From contig CAMWQW010000019.1 in the NCBI GenBank assembly GCA_947176505.1, positions 1 through 64,000 on the forward strand: a stretch of DNA of 64,000 nt. The letters are read 5' to 3'. The notes beneath the pieces are model-generated. The model was not told the origin of the DNA and did no database searches. It was given only the letters and a program-made list of their open reading frames with translations. Positions 49,911 to 58,139 of the stretch are shown here, piece by piece (position 1 is the stretch's first letter; each line of letters starts with the position of its first letter). Both the position numbers and the translations under genes were made by a program. This DNA comes from an uncultured Lachnospiraceae bacterium (lineage in GTDB: Bacteria > Bacillota > Clostridia > Lachnospirales > Lachnospiraceae).

Positions 49911-50759
49911 CTATATCGCAACAGGTATATTCTCCACCTGAGGACCCGTCACATAATTCTCCACCTTTACATCATTCCTTGTAAATTCATAGAAATCTTT
50001 AATCTCCGGATTGAGCTGGAACGTCGGTGCATCGTAAACCGGTCTTGTAATCAGCTCTTCTATGATAGGAATATGCCTGTCATAAATATGTGCATCCGCA
50101 ATCACGTGAACCAATTCTCCCACTTCCATGCCGCACACCTGTGCCAGCATATGGACTAACACCGCATACTGCACCACATTCCAGTTATTGGCAGTAAGTA
50201 CATCTTGTGAACGCTGATTTAAAACTGCATTCAAGGTCAGCTTATCATGCCCCTTCTTCTGCGTCACATTGAAAGTCATGCTGTATGCACACGGATACAG
50301 ATTCATCTCATGCAAATCCTGATGAACATATATGTTTGTCATAATGCGGCGGCTGAACGGATTGTTCTTTAAATCATAGATGACCCGGTCAACCTGATCC
50401 ATCATTCCTTCTTTATACCGATGTTTGACTCCCATCTGGTATCCGTAAGCCTTACCGATAGAGCCGTCCTCATCCGCCCATTCATCCCAGATATGACTGT
50501 GCAGGTCGTTGACATTATTGGATTTGCGCTGCCATATCCACAGCATCTCGTCCGTTGCACTCTTTAAGGCTGTCTTACGAAGCGTCATAATCGGAAATTC
50601 TTTCGACAAGTCATATCTGTTGACCACGCCGAACTTCTTCACCGTATATGCCGCCGTGCCGTCCGCCCAGTGGGGTCTTACCTTCTCCCCCTCAGTGCTC
50701 GTCCCGTTCTCCAGAATATCCTTACACATACTAATAAAAATATGATCTGCTGCACTCAT
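49911..50759 (-). CDS. thyA: thymidylate synthase
   Basis: A 282-residue ThyA that methylates dUMP with methylene-tetrahydrofolate. Family segments: TLRKTALKSATDEMLWIW, SIGKAYGYQ, the active-site Cys in LYPCAYSMTFNV, QRSQDVLTANNWNVVQYAVL and IADAHIYDRHIP. The active site is PCA in place of the usual PCH, and the C-terminus ends EN IPVAI instead of the common PVAV/KIPVAI form. Such changes occur in the longer ThyA variants of Clostridia, and I think it is active. GAGGAGTAGAACAGCA precedes the ATG. It is the first gene of thyA-folA-hybrid kinase. Confidence 0.94.
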   Translation of the reverse strand: MSAADHIFISMCKDILENGTSTEGEKVRPHWADGTAAYTVKKFGVVNRYDLSKEFPIMTLRKTALKSATDEMLWIWQRKSNNVNDLHSHIWDEWADEDGSIGKAYGYQMGVKHRYKEGMMDQVDRVIYDLKNNPFSRRIMTNIYVHQDLHEMNLYPCAYSMTFNVTQKKGHDKLTLNAVLNQRSQDVLTANNWNVVQYAVLVHMLAQVCGMEVGELVHVIADAHIYDRHIPIIEELITRPVYDAPTFQLNPEIKDFYEFTRNDVKVENYVTGPQVENIPVAI

Positions 50760-50800
50760 TGCTGTTCTACTCCTCTTTCTTTATTAATTATCTCAGCCAC

Positions 50801-50899
50801 GGGAAGAATGCACGCTCCTCGCATTCTCGCAGACATAGTATAGTTGTACTTAAGCTGCGTATGATGCTGCTTAAGTGTAACACTATGCCTTCTTCATGT
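50801..50899. repeat. decayed compound double-hairpin element
   Basis: A short hairpin GAATGC...GCATTC (50806-50826) is followed by a long imperfect stem (50834-50887) whose inner arms ACTTAAGC/GCTTAAGT are perfect. The order, the AGACAT joint and the final CTTCATGTTTT match the element at 9134-9214. It abuts and slightly overlaps the stop codon of the beta-CASP gene. Confidence 0.65.
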
Positions 50900-52495
50900 T
50901 TTATCCCACTTATCGCACAACGAATTAATCTGATCCGCAAACTTCGCCAAATCCTTATTCGCACCGCCCTCATTCTTATGGATAACGGCAATAAGCCTCT
51001 GCCCGCTGGCAAGCAGCCTTGCAAAGACGTCGGATATACCACGGACTTTCTTCTTAACCGCAACCGGCTCAGCCTCATAGATAAATGTACCTTCTACCAA
51101 ATCAAACCTCGTTCCGCTGTAAGGCGCATAGGCTTCTATCTTATGTTCCACTTTCAGACATTCCGTAAACAGCTTGCAGACACTGTCCTCACCATGTACG
51201 ACAAACACTTTCTGCAGCCTGCTTTCAAATCCCTTTATCCAGTCAAGCAGTCCGTTCTTGTCCGCATGTCCGCTCATACCGATCAGTTTCATAATCTGCG
51301 CGCGGATTTCAATCTGTTCTCCGAACAGTTTCACTTCTTTGGCACCCTCAACAATATGCCTGCCGAGCGTCCCCATCGCCTGATAACCAACGAAAAGAAT
51401 CGTACACTCCGGTCGCCAGAGATTATGTTTCAAATGATGTCTGATACGCCCTGCCTCACACATGCCCGATGCCGAGATAATAACCTTCGGACTGGTCTCA
51501 AAGTTAATGGCTTTTGATTCTTCACTGGTGATTGCCAGTCTCAGTCCCGGAAATACAAGGGGATTGATTCCCTGTCTCACCAGTTCCATAGATTCTTCGT
51601 CAAAGCAGTCATGCTCATTCTTCTGGAAAATGCCGGTAGCTTCCACCGCCAGCGGACTATCCACATAAACCGGAAAATCCTCATGTCCTTTCACCAGTCC
51701 GTCAGCCTTGATCTGCCGCAGGAAATAAAGCAGCTCCTGCGTTCTTCCGACTGCAAAAGAAGGAATTACGACATTGCCTCCCCTGTCAAAAGTCGTCTGC
51801 AATATCTTCGTAAGCTCTCCTATGTAATCCGGTTTCTGCGTACTGTGCAGCCTGTCCCCATAGGTAGACTCCATCACTACATAATCTGCTTCCTTAGTCA
51901 GCTTGGGATTCTTAATCAACGGCTGATCACTGTTGCCGATATCTCCGGAGAAAACAATTTTCTTCGTCACTCCCTCCTCCGTCGCCCACACTTCGATACT
52001 GGATGATCCGAGAAGATGCCCTATATCCGTAAACCTTATTTTTACACCGTCGCAGACTGTAATGATGCTCTCGTATGCACAAGGCACAAGCCTTCTAACT
52101 GCCCCGTCCGCATCCTCCATCGTATAAAGAGGCTCTATTACCGCATTGTCTGTACTTCTCTTCGCCTTGCGGTTCTTCCACTCCGCCTCATGCATCTGGA
52201 TATGCGCACAATCCCGAAGCATAATGCTGCACAAATCGCAGGTCGCCTCTGTCGCATAAATGCTCCCCCTGAACCCTCTGGCATACAATAACGGAATCAA
52301 ACCGGAATGATCCACATGCGCATGCGTCAGAAACACATAATCTATCAGCGCAGGATCCGCCGGCAGTTCACAATTCTCAAAAATATTCGCTCCCTGCTCC
52401 ATACCGTAATCAACCAATATATTCTTTTCCCCGACACGCAGGTAATGACAACTGCCCGTAACCTCATGGTCAGCGCCGATAAACATAAGTTCCAT
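50894..52495 (-). CDS. metallo-beta-lactamase/beta-CASP ribonuclease-like protein
   Basis: A 533-residue cytosolic MBL-fold hydrolase with a beta-CASP insertion and an RMMBL C-terminal module. These are the marks of RNA nucleases of the Ysh1/CPSF73 and RNase J group. Metal motifs: FLTHAHVDHSGLIP, DIGHLLGSSSIEV, VFSGDIGN and MSGHADKNGLLDW. The beta-CASP part contains IPSFAVGRTQELLYFLRQ and SASGMCEAGRIRHHL. An RNA 3'-processing or decay role is likely. TTAGGAGGGCTTCTT precedes the ATG. A minus-strand promoter lies at 52586-52614. Confidence 0.92.
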   Translation of the reverse strand: MELMFIGADHEVTGSCHYLRVGEKNILVDYGMEQGANIFENCELPADPALIDYVFLTHAHVDHSGLIPLLYARGFRGSIYATEATCDLCSIMLRDCAHIQMHEAEWKNRKAKRSTDNAVIEPLYTMEDADGAVRRLVPCAYESIITVCDGVKIRFTDIGHLLGSSSIEVWATEEGVTKKIVFSGDIGNSDQPLIKNPKLTKEADYVVMESTYGDRLHSTQKPDYIGELTKILQTTFDRGGNVVIPSFAVGRTQELLYFLRQIKADGLVKGHEDFPVYVDSPLAVEATGIFQKNEHDCFDEESMELVRQGINPLVFPGLRLAITSEESKAINFETSPKVIISASGMCEAGRIRHHLKHNLWRPECTILFVGYQAMGTLGRHIVEGAKEVKLFGEQIEIRAQIMKLIGMSGHADKNGLLDWIKGFESRLQKVFVVHGEDSVCKLFTECLKVEHKIEAYAPYSGTRFDLVEGTFIYEAEPVAVKKKVRGISDVFARLLASGQRLIAVIHKNEGGANKDLAKFADQINSLCDKWDKT

Positions 52496-52585
52496 AAGAA
52501 GCCCTCCTAAAAACCCCGCAATAGAAACAGACTAAAAATCCGCCTCCAAATATGTACGCAAGCAAAATAGTTCTATATGTAATCT

Positions 52586-52614
52586 ATCATACCATTTTTT
52601 AAATTATGCGTAAA
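52586..52614 (-). promoter_or_regulatory. promoter of the beta-CASP nuclease gene
   Basis: On the minus strand TTTACG (52609-52614), a 17-base spacer ending TGG, and TATGAT (52586-52591). The extended -10 compensates for a weak -35. Confidence 0.5.
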
Positions 52615-52729
52615 TAAATTTCACCAACTCCTATTGTATTTCGAAAAACTTTTTACAAAAAACAGCAACTTCGACTCTTTTTTCCATATGATATACAATA
52701 TAGAATGATCCAAACGAGGTGACCGTGTC

Positions 52730-53365
52730 ATGCCTTCTGCTTTTGCGGCGCTTATTCTTTTTCTGACTGCCGTATCCATTGACTCATTAACCGCCGGACT
52801 CACTTACGGCACACAGCGGGTTCATATCAGACCTCTCTCTTATCTTATCCTCGCCTGCGTACCTGCTGCTTTTATCACTGCTGCCAACCGTATCGGTTCA
52901 CATATCTTAAGTTTTCTTCCGGATGCCGCCCTGCCTTTTCTCTCCTTTACCTTATTGGCAATCTTAGGACTCAGCAAGCTTTTGGAGAGCCTGATACGCC
53001 TTTTGGCTCACAAATACCCCAGTCTCACGAGAAACTGGGGTTGTAAAATCAAACAGATTAATATCATCTTCACTATCTACCTGTCACCGGAGGACGCCAA
53101 TCAGGAAGATCTGCATCTCCTGACACCAAAGGAAGCTCTCCTTCTGTCTCTGGCTCTTTCTCTGGACAGCGTACTTGTCGGTATGGCTTTCCACACAGGA
53201 CCGATTCCTTTAGCCGTACTCTTTTTGCTTGCTTCGCTTTTTAATCTTCTGCTCTTCGCATTCGGATACGGTTTCGGACATCTGATTTCCTCTGTACTTC
53301 ACGTCGATTTGTCATGGCTTAGCGGTCTGTTCCTGCTGTTGTTGGCAGTGCAGGCTCTGTTCTGA
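52730..53365 (+). CDS. ytaF: YtaF-like sporulation membrane protein (MntP fold)
   Basis: A 211-residue polytopic membrane protein with six TM helices in two similar halves. Each half has a short acidic motif: LTAVSIDSLTAGLTYG and LALSLDSVLVGMAFH. This duplicated Asp-Ser layout is that of the MntP/YtaF group. YtaF is named for its link to sporulation in Bacillus; transport of a cation (for example Mn2+ or Ca2+) is suspected. CGAGGTGACCGTGTC precedes the ATG. It runs convergently into the Ca2+-type ATPase gene with a 47-base overlap. Confidence 0.85.
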   Translation: MPSAFAALILFLTAVSIDSLTAGLTYGTQRVHIRPLSYLILACVPAAFITAANRIGSHILSFLPDAALPFLSFTLLAILGLSKLLESLIRLLAHKYPSLTRNWGCKIKQINIIFTIYLSPEDANQEDLHLLTPKEALLLSLALSLDSVLVGMAFHTGPIPLAVLFLLASLFNLLLFAFGYGFGHLISSVLHVDLSWLSGLFLLLLAVQALF

Positions 53366-56081
53366 TTCCGATTGGCTCTCCTTCCGGTTTTGGCGGCGCT
53401 TCGTGTCGCCTGCCCCTGCCGACCACTGCCAGCAGCTCATGTACAATCAGCGGTGTCGTAGATAATGCAATCAACTGCATCCATTCCGAAAATCCAAGCC
53501 GCACCGTCCCAAACAGACGAATGAGAGGCGTGATTTCCGTCACTGCAACCTGAAGCGCAATTCCAATGATAAACGCACCTATCATGTACGGATTGTTTCT
53601 GTGGTTCATCTTAAACACCGAGCGGTTAACATCCCTCATTCCTATGGCATGGAATAACTGACTGATGCCAAGTACCATGAAAGCGTGCGTCTGCGCTTTG
53701 GCAAGCACCGTTGATATTTTCAGCCCTTCAACAACGTTATGTAAACTAATTGGAAGTCCTTCCGCTACGATTCTGTCATAGGGTACCTTCAAAAAAGCCG
53801 CAAGACTCACACCGCCGATTACAAGCCCGTAGCAGATGACGCAGAGCAGTCCGCCCTTTGCGAAAAGTGATTCCCCGCGCCTGCGCGGTTTCTCGCTCAT
53901 CAGGCTCTCTCCCTCATTGTCATCCACTCCCAGCGCCAATGCCGGAAGTGAATCCGTAATCAGGTTAATCCATAAGATAAAGCTCGCCTTTAACGGACTT
54001 GGCAGCCCCGCTATGATTGTGAGGAGCATCGTCATGATTTCTCCAAGATTGGAGGATAAAAGGAACAGTACCGACTTCCTGATATTCTCATAGATGCCTC
54101 TGCCTTCCTTGATTGCCAAATGTATTGTAGCAAAATTATCGTCCATCAGCACAAAGTCCGCCGCTCCGCGCGCCACATCCGTACCGTTTAGTCCCATGGC
54201 AATTCCGATATCCGCCGCCTGCAAGGAAGGTGCATCATTGACTCCATCACCCGTCATGGCTACCGTCTTACCAAGCGTTCGGTATCCTTCCACAATTCTT
54301 ACCTTGTGCTCCGGCGTCACTCTGGCAAAAACCTTAATCTCCTGCAGTTTTTGCAGGAAACTGTTATCTTTCAGTTGATCCAGTTCTTTTCCGGTCATAC
54401 ATTGCTTAGGATTTTCTGCAATCCCAAGCTCCTTGGCAATGGAGTATGCAGTGTCGGGATGATCACCTGTAATCATGACTGTAGCCACTCCCGCCTTTTC
54501 AAAATCAGCTACCGCCGCTACCGCCTCCTGTCTGACCGGATCCTGCATACTGAGAAGTCCTAAGAAAACCATGTTCTTTTCCTGCATGCTGCCACTTGTC
54601 TCCATTGCCAGCGCAAGCACGCGTCTGCCCTCTCCCATCAGACGTTTCTGTATGCCTGTTATGTCGTCTCTGTCCGAAGGTGTCAGCTCACACAATTGTC
54701 CTTGCCTGTATATCCGGTCACATCTTTCCAGAATACGTTCTGCCGCTCCCTTAGAATAAGCAATCAGTGTATTGCCGTCCCGGTGTACCGTGGTCATCAT
54801 TTTACGCTCCGAATCAAACCCCTTTTCTTCAATGCGGGGATAATTCAGCCGGAATTTCTCTATATCCGCATTGCAGTCCTTTGCCATGTAAAGCAGCGCG
54901 AGCTCCGTGGGATCGCCGATTCGCTCCTCCTCCGTCAACACTCCGTCGTTACATAAAATGCATCCTGACATGAAATACCTTCGCTCCGTACTCCCGGTCT
55001 GTCCGCCTTCCACCGTAAAAAAATCCTGTAATTTATCCCGTGTAACAAGTTTTCCTTCCAGATAACATTCCGTCACCGTCATTTTGTTCTGTGTCAGCGT
55101 ACCGGTCTTGTCGGAACAAACCACTTCCACAGCTCCCAATGTCTCCACGGAAGACAGCTTGCGCACGATTGTCTTGGCACGTACCATACGGGAAACGCTC
55201 AATGCAAGCACAATCGTCACGATTGCCGGAAGCCCCTCCGGAACAGCCGCCACTGCCAGTGATACGGAGGTAAGAAGCATCTCGCCCACATCTCTCTTCT
55301 GTAAAACTGCCACAACAAACAGAAGCACACAGATTCCCACCGCCAAAAAGCTCAATATTTTGCCCAACTCTCCCAGTTTCACCTGCAGCGGCGTCAGCTT
55401 TTCTTTGTCCTCATGCAGCATATCCGCGATATGTCCGATACGGGTTTCCATGCCGGTTGCAACCACCACTCCTTTGCCCCGTCCCTTGGTCATATAAGTA
55501 GACATATACGCCATATTGGCATGGCTGTTATCTCCCGCAGTCTCCACTACATGCGATGCGTCTTTTTCTACCGCAACAGACTCTCCTGTAAGGGTAGACT
55601 CTTCTATGCAAATCCCCTGAGATTCAATTAGTCGCAAGTCTGCCGGAATCATATTTCCCGCTTCCAGAAGTACAATATCCCCCTGAACTAAGTCTTCTGC
55701 CGGAACTTTTATACGTTTACCTTCGCGCACTACATACGCCTGCGGAGAAGATATCTTCTTGAGTGCTTCCACAGCCTTGCCGGCTTTTCCCTCTTGTATA
55801 ATCCCCACCGTAGCATTTAAGACGACAACCGTGATAATAATGATTGCGTCCCCTACTTCATGCAGCAACAGGGATATCGCCATTGCCACCACCAAAATCA
55901 GAATTAACGGATCGTTGAGCTGCTCCAAAATCATCTGACCTACACTCTTCTTCTCTTGGTCTTTGAGTCTGTTTGCTCCGTATTTTGTCTTGCGCTCCAT
56001 CGCTTCTCTGCGCATAAGCCCCTTATCCTTATCCGTCTCTAGCAGCCTAAGCGCTTCAGCCACCGTCTTCATCTCATACAT
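53319..56081 (-). CDS. Ca2+-transporting P-type (P2A) ATPase
   Basis: A 920-residue P2-type cation ATPase. It has the N-terminal cation-ATPase domain (LRLLETDKDKGL), TGES, the M4 ion site AAVPEGLPAIVTIVLALSVS (PEGL is the Ca2+-pump form), phosphorylated DKTGTLTQNK, TGDHPDTA and GDGVNDAP. M6 carries NLITDSLPALALGVD. It should export Ca2+ from the cytosol. ATG 56081 follows GGGAGGAAGAGGC; an in-frame upstream extension of 14 codons lacks a site. The end overlaps the ytaF gene tail to tail. It may supply Ca2+ movements in sporulation, but the context is weak evidence. Confidence 0.95.
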   Translation of the reverse strand: MYEMKTVAEALRLLETDKDKGLMRREAMERKTKYGANRLKDQEKKSVGQMILEQLNDPLILILVVAMAISLLLHEVGDAIIIITVVVLNATVGIIQEGKAGKAVEALKKISSPQAYVVREGKRIKVPAEDLVQGDIVLLEAGNMIPADLRLIESQGICIEESTLTGESVAVEKDASHVVETAGDNSHANMAYMSTYMTKGRGKGVVVATGMETRIGHIADMLHEDKEKLTPLQVKLGELGKILSFLAVGICVLLFVVAVLQKRDVGEMLLTSVSLAVAAVPEGLPAIVTIVLALSVSRMVRAKTIVRKLSSVETLGAVEVVCSDKTGTLTQNKMTVTECYLEGKLVTRDKLQDFFTVEGGQTGSTERRYFMSGCILCNDGVLTEEERIGDPTELALLYMAKDCNADIEKFRLNYPRIEEKGFDSERKMMTTVHRDGNTLIAYSKGAAERILERCDRIYRQGQLCELTPSDRDDITGIQKRLMGEGRRVLALAMETSGSMQEKNMVFLGLLSMQDPVRQEAVAAVADFEKAGVATVMITGDHPDTAYSIAKELGIAENPKQCMTGKELDQLKDNSFLQKLQEIKVFARVTPEHKVRIVEGYRTLGKTVAMTGDGVNDAPSLQAADIGIAMGLNGTDVARGAADFVLMDDNFATIHLAIKEGRGIYENIRKSVLFLLSSNLGEIMTMLLTIIAGLPSPLKASFILWINLITDSLPALALGVDDNEGESLMSEKPRRRGESLFAKGGLLCVICYGLVIGGVSLAAFLKVPYDRIVAEGLPISLHNVVEGLKISTVLAKAQTHAFMVLGISQLFHAIGMRDVNRSVFKMNHRNNPYMIGAFIIGIALQVAVTEITPLIRLFGTVRLGFSEWMQLIALSTTPLIVHELLAVVGRGRRHEAPPKPEGEPIGIRTEPALPTTAGTDR

Positions 56082-56256
56082 GCCTCTTCCTCCCGCATCC
56101 TCACTATTGCTGTTATCCGGCAAGTCCCTGTACGGTTTGCACCGCTACATACCGCCAAGCACATCGTATATACATGCAGATACATGGCACGGCATGAAAA
56201 TAATACTGCATGTACAAATAGTGTTTTGTATGATATATGCGAGGGATGTCCTGATT

Positions 56257-57003
56257 ATGACACTTGTCCGATTGTGCGGCTACACTATCACGGAATATAT
56301 CAGAAACCGCAGACTGGCGCTTGCCGGAAAAGAACTTCTGACGACTGACATTTCGGTGATAGACCTTGCCATGAAGTACGGATATGATTCACCTGACAGC
56401 TTTACCAAGGCTTTTGCCCGTTTCCACGGATATCCCCCTCTCACGGTGCGCAAGAATAGGGCTATGTGCAAAGCATTCGCACCGCTGCAATTAACAATAT
56501 CATTGAAAGGTGGTTATGCTATGGACTACAGAATTACGACCAAAGAGGCATTCAGCGTTCTGGGTGTCTCCAAAAATTTTCGCTATGAGAACGCGAATCA
56601 GGAAATCCCTGCATTCTGGCAGGAGCACTATGCTTCCGGAAAAGGAGAGCATGTTTGCGGCATGTTCGGAATCAATATTGACCCGCAGATGGGATATGAG
56701 AGCTTTGAATATCTGATTGCCGATCTTTACAATCCGTCTAAGGATATTCCCGACGGATTTACGGTAATAACAATTCCCGCTTTTACATGGGCTGTCTTTC
56801 CCTGTAAAGGTGCTCTTCCGGATTCTATGAAGGACGTAAACAATAAGATTTTCTCCGAATGGCTTCCGGCATTGCAGGATTACGAATTCGCGGAAGGCTA
56901 CTGCGTAGAGATGTACGATATGCTAAGCAAATATCCGAACGGCGCTGCTGATGAGAATTATTACACCGAAATATGGATTCCAATCAAAAAGAAAGAACAC
57001 TGA
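56257..57003 (+). pseudogene. 5'-truncated AraC-family regulator with GyrI-like effector domain
   Basis: The C-terminal part of an AraC regulator fused to a GyrI/BmrR-type ligand-binding domain. The second HTH is intact (EYIRNRRLALAGKELLTTDI, LAMKYGYDSPDSFTKAFARF, HGYPPLTVRKN). The effector domain (DYRITTKEAFSVLG, ending YYTEIWIPIKKKEH) is complete. The first HTH, about 45-50 residues with the 'PYHFQRMF' type segment, is absent, and the DNA before 56257 encodes nothing similar in the three frames I read. An ATG at 56257 with GAGGGATG before it could still give a 248-residue protein. It is therefore either a broken gene or an unusual single-HTH form. Confidence 0.75.
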
Positions 57004-57024
57004 TATTCAGACATGTCATAAACC

Positions 57025-57051
57025 AAGGAGCTTCCTCATCAGAAGCTCCTT
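57025..57051. terminator. bidirectional terminator overlapping the greA stop codon
   Basis: AAGGAGCTTC pairs perfectly with GAAGCTCCTT around CTCATCA between convergent genes. It covers the last codons and stop of the GreA-type gene. No strong T-tract is seen on either side. Confidence 0.6.
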
Positions 57052-57542
57052 AACTTGTCGGTTCCGTCATCGACCGTATTCTCTATTGATTTCACCACAA
57101 CATAATATCCGACTCCGGGATTTACTTCCACATAGACCCGGTCGCCCGCCTTATGCCCAAGCAGCGCCTTACCGAGAGGAGATTCCGTACTGATCAATCC
57201 CTCCAAGGAATTACCCCGGACCGTGGTGACTAACTTATACTTCTCGACCATATCATCTTCCTCGAAGTATACCTCTACCGTGTTGTTCATTCCCACCTCG
57301 TCTTCCGCCGATTCGTCGGAGACAATCACTGCTGTCTTAATCATCCTTTCCAGATAACGGATGCGGCTTTCGTTCTGGTTCTTGACCTTCTTTGCTGCGT
57401 GATACTCGAAATTCTCACTCAAATCTCCGTGTGCTCTCGCTGTCTTAACGTCCTCAAGCGCTTCTTTGCGCACCACAAGCTTGCGGTATTCGATTTCTTC
57501 CTCCATCTTCTTGATGTCTTGTTTTGTCAATTCATTATGCAT
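57039..57542 (-). CDS. greA: GreA/GreB-family transcription elongation factor
   Basis: A 167-residue factor that rescues backtracked RNA polymerase by stimulating transcript cleavage. The N-terminal coiled coil (EEEIEYRKLVVRKEALEDVK) carries the tip motif GDLSENFEYHAAK with the acidic Asp and Glu. The C-terminal FKBP-like domain has STESPLGKALLGHKAGDRV. Its length fits GreA, with a short C-terminal extension. It may be one of several paralogues in such genomes. GGGAGTAAAGTAAATCC precedes the ATG. Confidence 0.9.
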   Translation of the reverse strand: MHNELTKQDIKKMEEEIEYRKLVVRKEALEDVKTARAHGDLSENFEYHAAKKVKNQNESRIRYLERMIKTAVIVSDESAEDEVGMNNTVEVYFEEDDMVEKYKLVTTVRGNSLEGLISTESPLGKALLGHKAGDRVYVEVNPGVGYYVVVKSIENTVDDGTDKLRSF

Positions 57543-57573
57543 GGATTTACTTTACTCCCTTTCCATTCAATTC

Positions 57574-58071
57574 TTAGCTATCTATCATAAAATTTCTGTC
57601 AAAGGCTCTCACCGTCTCGCGATTCAGTTCATCGTTATAAATATCCGATTCAAAATATTTTCCCCCACGAATACCTTTCATATATCCTTCTTTCAGTTCC
57701 ATAGCCATAAACGCAGGATAATTGTAACCCTCGGAATCCGTTATATCATAAACTGCTGCTTCTTTAAAACCAAACTGTGGATAATACTCTGGTCTGCCAA
57801 AAAATAATATTGCACCATAACCAAGCCTTTTTGCCTGTTCTATCATTTCACGAACAAGTGCTTTTCCAACACCCCGGCACTGATATTCGGGCAGCACACT
57901 TAAAGGACCAAAATTCAGAACCGGAAGTACCTGATTCTCTTTTTTGACAACAGCATTACTGCAAATAATGTGCCCCCTCCTTATACGCTCAGGATAATTG
58001 AATGCGGCTCTTGTTATTTCCTCTACTCTTCGATAATCTTTTTCTTCTTCAAGTCTAACACTTATATCCAT
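57574..58071 (-). CDS. GNAT-family N-acetyltransferase
   Basis: A 165-residue acetyl-CoA-dependent transferase. The acetyl-CoA loop is PEYQCRGVGKALV, preceded by FGPLSVLPE, and followed by the motif B segment FFGRPEYYPQFGF. This resembles the YhbS-like group of predicted acyltransferases. The substrate is unknown. AGAGGGTTAT precedes the ATG. Confidence 0.88.
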   Translation of the reverse strand: MDISVRLEEEKDYRRVEEITRAAFNYPERIRRGHIICSNAVVKKENQVLPVLNFGPLSVLPEYQCRGVGKALVREMIEQAKRLGYGAILFFGRPEYYPQFGFKEAAVYDITDSEGYNYPAFMAMELKEGYMKGIRGGKYFESDIYNDELNRETVRAFDRNFMIDS

Positions 58072-58139
58072 ATAACCCTCTACTACGCTAATTTTCCAAT
58101 TCCCAGCCCTTGGATTTCCGAACTCTCTTCTTTAAAAAA

